Source: Antennarius striatus
Lineage: Eukaryota; Chordata; Actinopteri; Lophiiformes; Antennariidae
DNA: 64,000 nucleotides
Direction: 5' to 3'
NCBI RefSeq assembly: GCF_040054535.1
Contig: NC_090781.1
Coordinates: 16,644,982 to 16,708,981 of the forward strand
The notes beneath the pieces are model-generated. The model did no database searches. It was not told where the DNA came from and was given only the letters and a program-made list of their open reading frames with translations. Of the stretch, positions 1 to 11,607 are shown piece after piece; positions within the stretch are counted from its first letter, which is position 1; every line of letters begins with the position of its first letter. The position numbers and the translations under genes are program-made.

Positions 1-37
1 TTGTTGATTCCATTTCTCTGTTTACATTTCCAACCAG

Positions 38-3000
38 GACACTAGATGTCGGTATTAATTTGACTTTTGGAGGACTGAGGACTTTCGAAACTATTTTACT
101 GCATCCTGTTCAGGTAAAAACTCACAACTTTGTTGGATGTATTCGCAACATTCATGTGAACGGTGTCCTGCTGAGACCTTCGATGGCCCTTGAATCATAT
201 AACGTCCTTGATAGGTAAACATGAACTCCTCAATTTTCCAATGTTTATTTTGGTGGCATAGTTGTCCTAACCACTATCCTTCATTTGAGTAAAAATAGAA
301 GTCTTTATTATATGTTGTCTGCCTCTCCCTCATAACTAACTTGTAGTCCTCCCTCTACTGACTCCATCTAATGAACACATAAAATTGTTAAAATACATAA
401 ATAATTTTTAAAAATGTCAAACTGACCATTTTATATGATACGGAATATGTGTCTTTCTAATAACTTTATATAAAGGTGTCCAAGAGAAACAAGATCACCA
501 TGTTATAGCAGCCCCTGCAAGAATGGTGGTATGTGCCATGACCTTTGGTCTGACTATTTCTGTGAGTGTAAAAGACCATTTATGGGACGCAACTGTGGCC
601 AAGGTAAAGACTTAATTTACAGACACCAATTCCCCAAACACAAGTACTGTATTACAGACACCAATTCCCCAGACACAAGTACTGTATTACAGACACCAAT
701 TCCCCAAACACAAATACTGTATTTCAAAGCATTATTGTTTATTCCACTGTCAACTTCATCAGAGTAGAGAACAGCAATAAGCAGTATGTGGTGCAGTTAT
801 TATTACAATGATGCATAATGATAATTTGAAGGTCCAGTGCATAGGATTTCTTAGCATGAAACAATGAGCTTGTAAATTGCAATATGGTGCACTCTGAATA
901 ATAACACTAAATCCATCAAATTAAACTCATTCTGAAATCCAAGTAACTAGTTTTACCTTCATGTGATTATACACTCATGAATACAACACATTTAATTTGA
1001 AATATACAAATTTTTACCCACAAATCAATTTTGCTCACCGATCCTTTTAAACAAAGTATTTTCCAGTTTGACTTTATTAACCAAATTTTTGTCTTTTTGT
1101 ATAGAGATGTCAGAGGAGGTTGTGCTGCTATTTAATGGGAACGATTACATTGAGTTTTTCATCAAGGAGCAATTCAAGAGAGACTACCAGCTAAAAGTTT
1201 TGCTGGATGATGAAAAAGTGCAAAATAACAGAGACCAAACAGGAATTAGCATCAAGTTCAAAACACAGGACAATGGAGTGTTGATGATTGTTGTTGGACA
1301 CACAGGACATGTTATGCTGAAGGTAGTTATGAAATCCTGTTATCCTGATATTGATTTTGATTTCAAGTTTAAAGTGTAACATTTTTTGTCGTTTCTGTGT
1401 AATTTAGATAAAAGACAAAAAGCCTGTGTATATTTTCAAAGACAACCTGTCAGAAATCTTGTCAGAGTTCACTGTGGACTCTCCTGTGGCTGATGGGCGC
1501 TGGCATGTCCTCCTCCTCTCCAGCAATGTAAAAAACACTTTTCTGTTCCTGGATGGCACACCAGTCTTGAACATCACTGACCAAAATATGGATATCACTC
1601 TTGTTCATGTAGAAAAGCTTATCTTTGGATCAGCTCTGACAGATGATTCAGAACTTCAACACCCAGGTAAAGTTAATTCTGTTTTTTAGAAACTCAGAGC
1701 TCTTTTTTTCTGCCTGCAATCAGGTTCTTAAAGGGGAACACTCACAAGGGTGTCCTTGAGAGTATGCGCAATAGATCCACCACTTACTGTGTCACCGTGA
1801 AGAGTATGTCAATTGTTGTGTCATTGCACTGAAGGCTTAGCATACAATATGATGATGTCAGCATGGTGTTGAGATTCACTCAGCAATTTCTTGACCCTGG
1901 AAGCCAACTGGAGAATGTGTTTGTCATCAGTAGTTTATGATTCATCAAGAGATTTTCTCCAAAGGCAGAGTCAAATCCCTTTTTTAAATCAAAATCTTTT
2001 TTTCTTTCTCACAGAAAGATGCATGATGATACTAAGTATCACCTTTATTGTACTGTCATCCCACAAATATATTTTTTTAATGTTTCAAATATGGATTATG
2101 ATCAGGACCTTATTGCTTCTATTGGTGGAGCATCGAGTTTTCCTTTTCACTGGTTTATTTGTTACGAAGTTACCATTTTTTAAAAAGATGATGGAAAAAA
2201 GTGTTCCAGAGTCTACATCTGTAACAATATCTACCACAAAATTAAGTCTTCCAAGATAGACCTGTTAAAAAAAACCATTAGGATCTAATTCCTTCCAAGA
2301 CCACCTGAAGACAAACAAAGACAATGAAATAAATAAGTCAGTGATCATCAAATTAAACCAAATGTTTTCCTTGTTCTGTAAGCAGATCAGTCCGAACCTA
2401 CATATGTAACTTTTCATCAGATGGTAAAATTACACTGTCTTCTCTCTTTTTATGCCAGGATTCATTGGATGTTTGCAGTATTTAAATGTAACTGGTTACT
2501 CGCTGCCTACTAGTGAACTCAGCATGATTGTGGATGTCTGGCCAAGCCCAACCCTCGTACAGACGAGCTGTAGCTCTCCAGATGTCTGCCTCCCTTCACA
2601 CTGCTCTGAGGGTCACACACGTCAGATTGGTTGTCTCTCTGAACACTGTCTGCACCGGTGGAGGTGTGGTCCCGCTGTGCAGAATAGGTCCTGTATCTGT
2701 TTGCATAACATTTCTAACCATGCCTGTGATATCTGTATGTCTGCATCAGACACCCACAATCAATGCCATGAGGCACAGGGCAGCACACCTTTGTGGCTCA
2801 TAGCTCTGATTCTTCCTCTGATGTCCGTGCTGGTGATTTTTGGAATGTTTGCTGCCCTTTACAGAAGAAGGCAGCAGAATGCAAAGCATCAGTGCGACAA
2901 GTCGTCACAAAAAACAAAGCAAGGGACAGACAATGCAGCATTTTGCTTTGATGACAATACAAACCTCAGATGTGCTACATCTACTCGGACAGAGAAACCA

Positions 3001-3852
3001 CTTGACCCGAAGAGTGTTGTCGAGCAGAGAAATCTGGAGTTTTACTGTGACGAGTGTCTGTCCAGTGTTCAGTCGCTGCCGAATAGCGACATGCAGTACT
3101 ATGAAAACAGCAGCAACTCCAGTGCATTTTGTTCAGACACTGCCTCAGTGCAGCTCAGCTGGCACAAAGGATTTTACAACACAGAGTATTTGAAAGCTGA
3201 AACTGTACGGTGGAAAGATGTAAGGATGCTTTTAGGTGGACTTCACAAAGAACATTCCAGTGATGACAGAGAAAAAAGGCTGAAGAAGCCTCAAAATGTA
3301 ACTTCTCTAAACAAGCAGTTATTGACTAAGATTGATGCAAAACCCTCCCAGCATGCATTGTCTGGTCACAGGAAGAAATTTCTGAAAACAGAGTTTGTGG
3401 GACCTGTGCAAAGTCTCACATTTGAAGAAATAAGCAAAATAAACAGTCCCATGGAGCAAAAAGTGTCACAGCATGAATCTCCAATGACCACAACTGCCTC
3501 CTATCCTATAATGATCAATTCCTCATCTGACAGTGAAGCCAACAAGGAGTTTGGGTGTGAAAAGTTTTCAGTCATCAGCACCAGTAAAAATATGCAGGAA
3601 TCAATCTCAAGATGCTGCTTTGGACATGAAGATATCTTGCCTGTCAGCTTGTTCTTTCAGCCTCATTCAATCATGCAGTCTGTTTCACAACAGGTCACTG
3701 ATTCCCCTCATATGTCTGAGCATTGGGAACATATTTTGAATATGTGTTTGCCTTTTACCAGCTATGCTCCTGTATTTGAAGATATTGCATGTTTACCTAG
3801 TGAACCCAGTCATTACAATGATGTACAAAGTGACATAGAGGAAACTATTTGA
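38..3852 (+). CDS. Fat-like/atypical cadherin-type LamG-EGF transmembrane protein, 3' exons (partial)
   Basis: Five exons join in phase: 38-214, 509-603, 1105-1322, 1408-1666 and 2459-3852, each flanked by AG and GT; about 713 residues are visible. The first exon ends a laminin-G domain ([12 protein letters not shown]), the second is an EGF repeat ([12 protein letters not shown]...CECK...GRNCG), and the third to fifth form a second laminin-G domain closing with [13 protein letters not shown]. The last exon continues with a cysteine-rich stretch, one transmembrane helix at about exon residues 112-135 ([19 protein letters not shown]), a basic stop-transfer YRRRQQ, and a tail of about 329 residues. 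LamG-EGF-LamG before a single membrane span is known from Fat4-like and type III cadherins, which work in cell adhesion and planar polarity. I see no cadherin repeat here because the 5' part is missing, and I do not recognise the tail, so the family is an inference. It converges with the receptor gene at 4231. Confidence 0.6.
619..723. repeat. Intronic minisatellite, three 35-bp units
   Basis: Three head-to-tail copies of a 35-bp unit beginning ACAGACACCAATTCC lie in the intron just after the EGF exon of the Fat-like gene. Copies run 619-653, 654-688 and 689-723 and differ at only one or two positions. The remainder of this 500-bp intron is unremarkable AT-rich sequence. Confidence 0.9.
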
Positions 3853-3976
3853 TGAACATCCAGGGCAGGAAAAGGTTTCATCTAAACCTTGTCTTATTTA
3901 TTTTTTGTTTATTTTCTTGTTAATCAATTCTGCTGCTTTGAGTAAAATGTAGATGCAACCCTTCAAAAGGAGGAAA

Positions 3977-3982
3977 AATAAA
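3977..3982 (+). promoter_or_regulatory. Candidate polyadenylation signal of the Fat-like gene
   Basis: An AATAAA lies about 125 bp after the stop codon of the Fat-like gene. It is the first canonical signal in the 3' flank. Such hexamers are common by chance in AT-rich DNA. Confidence 0.35.
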
Positions 3983-4230
3983 AGTGTAAAGTTTAAAACA
4001 TAATTCAGAAAGGGTGCAGTAGTTTCTATTAAAGCAATTTCAATTAAAATCACAAATTCACAACCATTATACATATGATCATTATATGAATGTTTGTACA
4101 GATTAAAATTTTCAGTCATTAAATAGATAATCGAGAAACACATATCATATTTAATGTATTTTTAAATTGTATTCTATTGTAATATCATATTTCTTGCCAA
4201 TTACATCAGACATTAAAAGCTATTTCATTG

Positions 4231-5199
4231 TTAGAATAAAAGCTTTGCCTGTGTTCCAATCCTAGCTGTCTTCAGATTTTTTATCAAAGTCTGCTTGATG
4301 TCCTGAGTTTTGAAACAGTATATGATTGGATTAACAGCAGGGGGAAAAAGACTGTACAACAATACTAATAAAATACGAATGTCCAGACTGATATAAAAAC
4401 CAACAGTATTAGCCACGTAAACAAAACACCTGGGCAGGTAAAAAACACACGTGATAAATATCTGTGGTGTACAGGTTGACAAGGTTTTTCTACGTCCTGC
4501 AGCATTTGACATTTTCAGAATAACCGCAATAATGGAAGCATAGGAAAACAAGATGAATGCAAGAGGAAGCAAAAGGCAAAACATGGCCATGCAAAGTGTA
4601 GTGACTTGGACAATTCTAACATTCCCACCACATGCCTGACTTGTGATAGCAATATGGTCACAGTAGCACTGAGCTATGACATTTGATTTGCAGTAAGGTA
4701 AAGCAAGGGCTTGGACAATAATAGTCACTAACAATGAAATAGGTATGAACCAGGCAAACCCACAAAGCAATGATATGCTGTTGTTTGTGATGAGGACTGG
4801 ATAACGTAGAGGAATACAAATTGCAATAAATCGATCAAGAGCCATCACCAACAAGATGAACGAAGTCACCGATCCTAAATAGTGAACAAAGAACATCTGT
4901 ACAAAGCAGCCATAAAATGAAATAATGTTGTCATCAAACCAGTACTTTGATATGATCTTTGGAAGAGTCACGGTGCCAAAGGTTAAGTCATTCAGTGCCA
5001 GATGACAGAAAACAAGATATGTTGGCTTTTGAAGAGATTTTTGACACATTACAAATGCTAAAATAAACACATTTCCTACTGCAATAGCTACATAGACGAA
5101 AAAAAACACGGCTGATACATGTCCATAATATTTTGGTGAAAGTCCAGGGAATCCAAGGATGATAAAGCTTTTTATCCCAGTGACATTGGTGTAGATCAT
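4231..5199 (-). CDS. Odorant receptor A (teleost OR, rhodopsin-type GPCR)
   Basis: An intact intronless reading frame encodes a seven-transmembrane odorant receptor expected on cilia of olfactory neurons. I take the start at 5199 (MIYTNVTG...), giving 322 residues, because this Met aligns with the starts of the three neighbouring paralogues; an in-frame upstream Met at 5226 would add nine residues. Visible hallmarks are an N-glycosylation site at N5, the GFPGL motif before TM1, MALDRFIAICIPLRYP at the end of TM3, a cysteine-rich second extracellular loop (CKSN..QCYCDH), KTLSTCTPQ entering TM6 and PPAVNPIIYCFKT in TM7. Its closest relative here is A' at 11608-12567; a 243-bp core covering TM2 to early TM4 is nearly identical between them. 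Ligand unknown. Confidence 0.95.
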   Translation of the reverse strand: MIYTNVTGIKSFIILGFPGLSPKYYGHVSAVFFFVYVAIAVGNVFILAFVMCQKSLQKPTYLVFCHLALNDLTFGTVTLPKIISKYWFDDNIISFYGCFVQMFFVHYLGSVTSFILLVMALDRFIAICIPLRYPVLITNNSISLLCGFAWFIPISLLVTIIVQALALPYCKSNVIAQCYCDHIAITSQACGGNVRIVQVTTLCMAMFCLLLPLAFILFSYASIIAVILKMSNAAGRRKTLSTCTPQIFITCVFYLPRCFVYVANTVGFYISLDIRILLVLLYSLFPPAVNPIIYCFKTQDIKQTLIKNLKTARIGTQAKLLF

Positions 5200-5226
5200 T
5201 ATTAACCCCTGTTTCACTAGGAGCAA

Positions 5227-7289
5227 TATAGAGACAACCCTGTAAAACAGAATTCAAATCTAATTCAAGGAAGTACATTAAAATGATATTTAGTGCGACT
5301 ATAACTTTTGAAAAGAATACCATTAGTCATCTAATTCATTAAAAAAACAAAACACTAATCAGATTTATCAGTTTTACATATAATTCAAAGGTACAGACAG
5401 AATTTTGTGTTTCACTTCAAATCGGAAATTATATTAAAATTTAGCTCAGAAAAACAAACCATTCAACATTTTTAAAGTCCTAAATGTATAACACTATCCA
5501 ATTAATTTTAGATAGAACCTCATTTGATTCTCTTTACCACATTGGGAACCAAAATTGCCAAGTGGTAAAATAATTTTTAGAATTTTTATTACCTCACAAG
5601 AGGATATTTTTTGTTTCTAAACATTTAACTCAGGGCTTATTTGAAAAATATATTTAACATATGGTATAAATTCTCAGACAAAACAAAAAGTATATTTCAT
5701 TTGCATCGTCTTACCCTACTGATGCAGGCCAATAACTAAAGGCTGTGTGGTGGCTGAGTGATATATACAGGAGAGCGATGTTTGACCAAGTGTGTTCTCA
5801 AAGGGTTCTATTCTCAAATGTATCTCAAAATTAGTATTACGTTGTCTTCTTAATTACAATGTTCAACAACTCATTAAAAAAACCTGAAAAGCACTGAATT
5901 CACATCATGGTAATAAAAAGCAACAAAGATAAAAAAGATCACAAGCAGTGAAAAGATGAATGAATGAATGAAACAAGAATTTTGGACACTGACAATGGAT
6001 TATATAAGTCACATATAGGGTAAATAAATTTATATTTGATAAACCACACAGGTTGCTTTCACTCATGGGTCTGTGAAATAGTAATAGTAAAAACAGAGAG
6101 GCTGTACTACAGAACGCAGAGACCTTCACATACTCCTACAACACAAACATTTCTTTTTTTTAAATTAAAAATAAAATAAAATAAATGTAAAGTGCAATGT
6201 TTGACAATAGGATGTCAGAACATTTAAAGTGACCCTTAATTGCAGGTAAATTTAGAGGGGTATGTGTTGGGATGAAAAAAACAACAATATTAAAATAGCG
6301 TTGTCCGCTAGCCAACTGTCATTCTACTGGCTAGTGAAAACGTTAAACATGCATTGCTACACTTTAGAACTCTTAGTGAAATAATAAAATGTGGTTTTAT
6401 GATACTTGTAGTCTATATATATATTTTTTTTATAGCTTTAATGTAAATCTAGCCTATCTATTCACTTCCATCTGTCCCTGAGAATGTTCCTCACAAAATT
6501 AGTTGTAATTTGGATATTGTTCTCATATGAGACAAAATTACTGGAAAAAAAACAAATGAAAAAATACATAAAAATATAAGGTGTACCTGGCTATTTAAAG
6601 GAATTTGGAGATGTCACTGATTGGCTTAATTTAAGTTTGAACAACTCTGAGCCTAAAAAGCGTCATCGCTCCTCCCAACTTTATTTTGAATATAAACAGG
6701 ATAAAAATGACCTGGACATTTCCTAGAATGAAACTTAAATAATTTAATAGTACACAGTGATTTTTAAAATTTAGCCATTATCATTAATGTATTAATGGTA
6801 TTAATCAATGAATACACTTAAGAAACAATATGGAAAATAGGGCTTTGAGCATTGGTTAACTTTATTTATTTTTTATTTATTTAGTCAGTTGTTGTTTTTT
6901 TCATTCCAGACATGTTATTACAGCAGACTTCACTTTCATCAGTTTTGGAACATCAACATCATCCGAAAAGGAAAGAAAAGGGTTGACGGGTAGAAGCCAT
7001 TTGCTTATAAAATTTACATTCCCTGAATCAATATCTCTCTCATTACAACACGTCATCAACCAGATTCATATATTACATATCACATTTAAATAATTTGATT
7101 TTGGTACATTGTTTTGAATCGTCCATTCAGTCCAATAGACGTGCGTGTTTGCACACGTCTTTATCAGTTCACTGTATCATTTGCTGCACTAAGGTCACAG
7201 CGATAATTTTCCATAGGCATGACACATGTAGTTTCCTGAGCCATAAAAATCTGAGATATTAACAATCATTTGCGTCAGATGTAACTTTG
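5227..7289. other. Intergenic DNA upstream of receptor A
   Basis: AT-rich sequence with stop codons in all frames and no gene that I can support. Around 6430-6460 it shares ATAGCTTTAATGTAAATCT with the matching gap of the second receptor unit (13371-13395), which supports a common origin of the two gaps. A (GAAT)n-type run lies near 5955-5970. A short weakly tRNA-like stretch near 5740-5790 could be a worn SINE head. Confidence 0.5.
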
Positions 7290-7990
7290 CAAAGTCAAAT
7301 TTTTAAAAGCTTTTTTGAAGGCAGATAGAGTTCCTATAGACTCCTAACTTTGTTGTCCAGTTTGTTCCAAAGTTTGACAGCAGTGAAAGATAATGAAAAT
7401 GTTTTCAGTGTAGTTCTTGCTTTCTTCTGTAAAAACGGTGTGGTTCCTTTTAGTTGGTAGCTGGATTCGTTATTCTGAATTTGTGCTAATATATTTTGTG
7501 GTAAACAATTATTGGCTGTTTTATACATGAGTTGAGCAGTTTTGTAGCTTATGATGTCATGTAATTTAAGTAGTTTAGATTTAATGAATAATTTATTTGT
7601 ATGAGCTCTACAATGTTCATTGTGAATAATGCTTATGGCTCTTTTCTGGATAAAAAATAAAGGTTGTAAGCCACTTTTATATGTGTTTCCCCATACTTCA
7701 GCACAGTAGTTACGATAGGGAAGGACTAATGCACAATATATTATATAGAGTGCCTTTTGATTTAATAGTTTTTGAGTCTTCCAGAGTATGGATACACTTC
7801 TGGGTAACTTTTTGCAATTGTTTTACATGAGGTTTCCAATTTAGCATCTCATCAATGATCACTCCTAGCAGTTTGAATTCAGCAACCAGCTCAATATTTA
7901 CGTAACCACTTTGAATCTCGTCTTTATAGGCAATGATATTGTCATGATAAAATATTTAGACTTTGCGGTCATATACTTGATTTTATATTG
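7290..7990 (-). mobile_element. Worn non-LTR retrotransposon (LINE) fragment, end of reverse-transcriptase ORF
   Basis: Read on the minus strand, short open pieces give LINE ORF2 C-terminal text: AEVWGNTYKSGLQPLFF, NKLFIKSKLLKLHDIISYKT and AVKLWNKLDNKV. These are typical of the region after the reverse-transcriptase palm in jockey/CR1/L2-group elements. The copy is 5'-truncated and frameshifted, so it is old. The exact clade cannot be settled by eye. Confidence 0.65.
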
Positions 7991-8154
7991 ATATAGTTAC
8001 TAGTTTTCATACTCTTGTCCAAACAGTAGTTACAGCAAACAAACAGCAAAGGACAGAGAGTTTGATAACTCATGTGATGATCTGAAGTAACTATTATTTG
8101 TCATAAGACAGAAGGAATACGAAAATAAAAGGCAGAGAAACCACAGCTGCCCTG

Positions 8155-8285
8155 GGGCAGACTGACGGAAATGTGGCACCACCACCAGAACAATCACATA
8201 CATTTACACACAAGGCGTGTAAAGTGCCTTGCCCAAGGACAAAAACGACAGGTAACTAGGTGAGCGGTTATGCTGGTTGTGCACA
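8155..8285 (-). mobile_element. Fragment of tRNA-related SINE
   Basis: The stretch CACACAAGG...GTAAAGTGCCTTGCCCAAGG resembles the body of common fish tRNA-derived SINEs in reverse orientation. The tRNA-like head is eroded. Called from remembered family consensus only. Confidence 0.35.
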
Positions 8286-8557
8286 TTATGTGTCCATTGC
8301 AAAAAGTCTGTATAGAGAGAAGATGATAAAGACATTAAAAAAATACTACTGCATTTTTATTATTTCTCCCGACATGTTAGAGATTATGCTAATAAATCTC
8401 AAACTTGACAAATTACCTTCTTTCCAAAGATACACAAAATTTTCTATCAGAAAATTTTAACAAATTATAACTTAATTTCTTTAGAATAACTGGACATTGT
8501 GTACATCCAATATTTATAGTATTTGACATGTATATTCTGATGCATGTATATTCTGCA

Positions 8558-9520
8558 TTACTTTGACACTTGCTTCATTCCAACTTTAGCATTGTTCATT
8601 CTCTTCATTAAAATATCTTTGATATCTTTGGTTTTGAAGCAATATATAAATGGATTAACAGCACAAGGAAGAAGACTGTACAACAATATCATTAAAATGC
8701 GTATATCCACACTGAAATAAAAGCCTATGGCATGAGCTAAATATACAAAACACCTTGGCAGGTAGTACAAGCCAGAAACTAATAGCTGTGGTGTGCACGT
8801 TGATAAGATTTTGTATCTTCCATTTGTGTTTTTCATTTTTAAAACCACTGCAAAGATGGAAATATAGGAAAAAACAATAAAGAAAAGAGCAATTAAAACA
8901 CTGAACATTGCAATACCAACAGCTAAAGTCTGGACATATCTTACATTCCCACCACATGCCAGGTTTGTGAGTGACATGTGGTCACAATAACACTGCTCTA
9001 TGTTAGAGTTACAATAAACCAAGCTTATAGCGTGAAATACAATTGCTATCATCCAAAGAAATGTCCCAATCCACAACAACCCACAAGCAAGAGAAATATT
9101 GATGTTTGTGATTAAAATAGGATATGTCAAAGGAAATAAAACAGCAATGAAACGATCAAAGGCCATAATCATCAGAATGAATGAATTAATCGCTCCCAAG
9201 GAATGAACAAAATACATTTGAGTGAAGCAAGCACCAAAAGATGTGATTTTGTCATCCAACCAATATCTGGATATAATTTTTGGTAAAGTCACTGTCCCAA
9301 ATAACAAATCATTCATCGACAGATGGCAGAAGATCAGATATGTTGGTTTATAAAGTCTCTTCTCAAGCCCGACAAAAACTAAAATGAAAATGTTTCCAAT
9401 TAGGATGAACAGGTAGGTGAGGAAAAGCAGTGCAGAAAAAAGTCCATAGTACACTGGGTCAAGTCCTGGCAGTCCAAGTATGACAAAGTCTTTTACTGTT
9501 GTTACATTGCTATTAATCAT
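8558..9520 (-). CDS. Odorant receptor B (teleost OR)
   Basis: An intact intronless seven-transmembrane receptor of 320 residues starting MINSNVTTVKDF. An in-frame Met at 9664 would add 48 residues with no receptor homology, so I choose 9520, matching receptor B'. It shows N-glycosylation sites near the start, GLPGL before TM1, FCHLSMNDLLFGTVTLPK in TM2, MAFDRFIAVLFPLTYP after TM3, CYCDHMSLTNLACGG in the second extracellular loop, KILSTCTPQ at TM6 and PCAVNPFIYCFKTKDIK in TM7. It is very close to B' (13921-14871) in both halves but differs around the second extracellular loop and TM5, the usual ligand-contact region of odorant receptors. G-protein coupling through Golf is expected from the family. 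Ligand unknown. Confidence 0.95.
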   Translation of the reverse strand: MINSNVTTVKDFVILGLPGLDPVYYGLFSALLFLTYLFILIGNIFILVFVGLEKRLYKPTYLIFCHLSMNDLLFGTVTLPKIISRYWLDDKITSFGACFTQMYFVHSLGAINSFILMIMAFDRFIAVLFPLTYPILITNINISLACGLLWIGTFLWMIAIVFHAISLVYCNSNIEQCYCDHMSLTNLACGGNVRYVQTLAVGIAMFSVLIALFFIVFSYISIFAVVLKMKNTNGRYKILSTCTPQLLVSGLYYLPRCFVYLAHAIGFYFSVDIRILMILLYSLLPCAVNPFIYCFKTKDIKDILMKRMNNAKVGMKQVSK

Positions 9521-9894
9521 TCTATTTTTTGTATTAAAATGTTTGAATAAATGCTCTGTAATACTACATTTTGAAAATGGAAATTGGTCATAATTAGATA
9601 TTATACAAGAACAGTCTTCTTCTTTAGGTTCCTCTGCTGCAATTGAATAGTTAGAGATGATCACATCTCATCCAAATGCAAAATGACTTCAGTGTAGCAC
9701 CTTATAAATTCTGGTCTAAGCATTACGTAATGGGATTATCACGCCACATTATGTCATTGTCTGCATCCTAATCTTTTTCCACCCTCCATACCCCCTCCTT
9801 TATTATGCACATGTGTGTGAATCTATGTGGAAATACTGTAGGCGGCTGATCCGGAGCCACACCACCTGCACCTCATGACCAATATTACTAATCT
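9521..9894 (-). promoter_or_regulatory. Upstream block of receptor B conserved with receptor B'
   Basis: This 5' flank aligns with the flank of B' (14872-15231). Shared parts include a palindromic ATTACGTAAT at 9722-9731 (a bZIP-type site), a TATA-like TTTATAAG on the minus strand at about 9702-9709, and an ATGCAAA octamer-like motif near 9675. The TATA-like box lies about 180 bp before the start codon, compatible with a short 5' leader. A promoter role is inferred from position and conservation; recent shared ancestry alone could also explain the similarity. Confidence 0.45.
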
Positions 9895-10238
9895 CAGCCA
9901 AAGGAGTAAGAAAAGATCATGTAGATAGAGTGAATTGAAAGTGTTACAATTGGTGCTGTGCCATTAGTTGATACAGTCACATAGAGGTGAGTGTCCACAG
10001 TATAGCCATTTATAATAATTTAAAACTATTCCAGAGAGACAGACATGAACATTTATTCACATTAAAATGATGTGGTACCACAAGTGAGATTGTTGTTATC
10101 ATGGTTTCTACAATATCATTTCCATCGTTACACGGGACAGTCATGAAGAAAACTGCTCTTAAACATTTATAGATACTTGAAAAGAAAAAAACAGCAACAC
10201 TATTAATTAGAAACCAGATTCTTGTGGGAAGTACTAAG

Positions 10239-10679
<441 letters not shown>

Positions 10680-11254
10680 TTATTATTTAATTATAACCAT
10701 AACCAGTTGAATGGGAATGGATCTTCACATATACATAAACGCAAATACAGTATAACTGTTACAATACATTCGGTGATAGCTGCATAAGAAATCAGTTTAT
10801 CTTTACAGTTTTGAATTATGGGCTTTTTAATAGTCCTTTAAATAGGCTTTTCCTGCTATTGTTCTTATTATTCTTATTCTTATCTGTAGTATTAGTATTA
10901 CCAGGGTGCAATTTGTCAAGAAAAACAGTAGATGGGAAGTTTTTTTTTCTTTTAATCATGAAAAATAAGCAATCAGTACGCAATCCCTATGAGACAACAT
11001 TCTGACCAGTTTAACTTTCATATTTATTATAAACTTCAATACAACTTTAAAAGGGTTGAAACATTTGATTTTTCCGTGAAAATTAATAATTTTCTGTGAA
11101 AATGAAAAGATGTGGGAAAAGGGCTGATTGGGCTTCTGGTCCATGGATTAGGGCCAATCACATGAACATGGCAGAATTAGCCTAATGCGAACGGCCTTCA
11201 AAACATAACATTAACACCCCATAGATTAACATTTCACATGTCATGTCAAATGAA
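10680..11254. other. Intergenic DNA between microsatellite and receptor A'
   Basis: AT-rich sequence lacking a supportable gene or a recognised repeat. Several short poly-T and poly-A runs are present. Confidence 0.5.
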
Positions 11255-11360
11255 CTCAAATATCAGACTAAGTGACCAGCTCACTGAGTCTGATATTTGA
11301 GACTAAGTGAACTGTATACTTAAATATCAGGCCACATGAATGTCGGAATTCATGTGGCCT
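11255..11360. repeat. Pair of strong inverted repeats (hairpins)
   Basis: Two hairpins sit back to back about 250 bp downstream of receptor A'. The first has 15-bp perfect arms (CTCAAATATCAGACT at 11255-11269 and its complement at 11287-11301) with an inner AGTGA/TCACT extension. The second has 13-bp perfect arms, AGGCCACATGAAT at 11329-11341 and its complement at 11348-11360. The AAATATCAG word recurs between them. This looks like a small foldback or MITE-like element, but I recognise no family. Confidence 0.75.
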
Positions 11361-11607
11361 TTTCAGCTTTCGTGTTGGTGCGTCATGTGCAGCGTTTCGT
11401 CCTTCCTTTATCCACATCTCTGCAACATTCTGGGCAGGGAACCCATGCACATATGGCAAATTAACAGCGACAAAAAAAAAAAACTGTTCAGGGTGAACAC
11501 ATTCATTCTGTTGTGCTCACCATTAAGAATATTATTTGCACAATATGATGTTCCACACGCAGTTCACTGTCAGTTTACTTCCTGTCCCATATGGATTTGC
11601 ATCGGAA

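Noticed and set aside
1891-2259. 122-residue hydrophobic frame inside the Fat-like gene
   Set aside because: It lies within an intron bounded by good splice sites in phase; composition is that of AT-rich noncoding DNA.
2528-2803. Alternative frames within the last Fat-like exon
   Set aside because: They are shadows of the long frame that continues the LamG domain and carries the membrane span.
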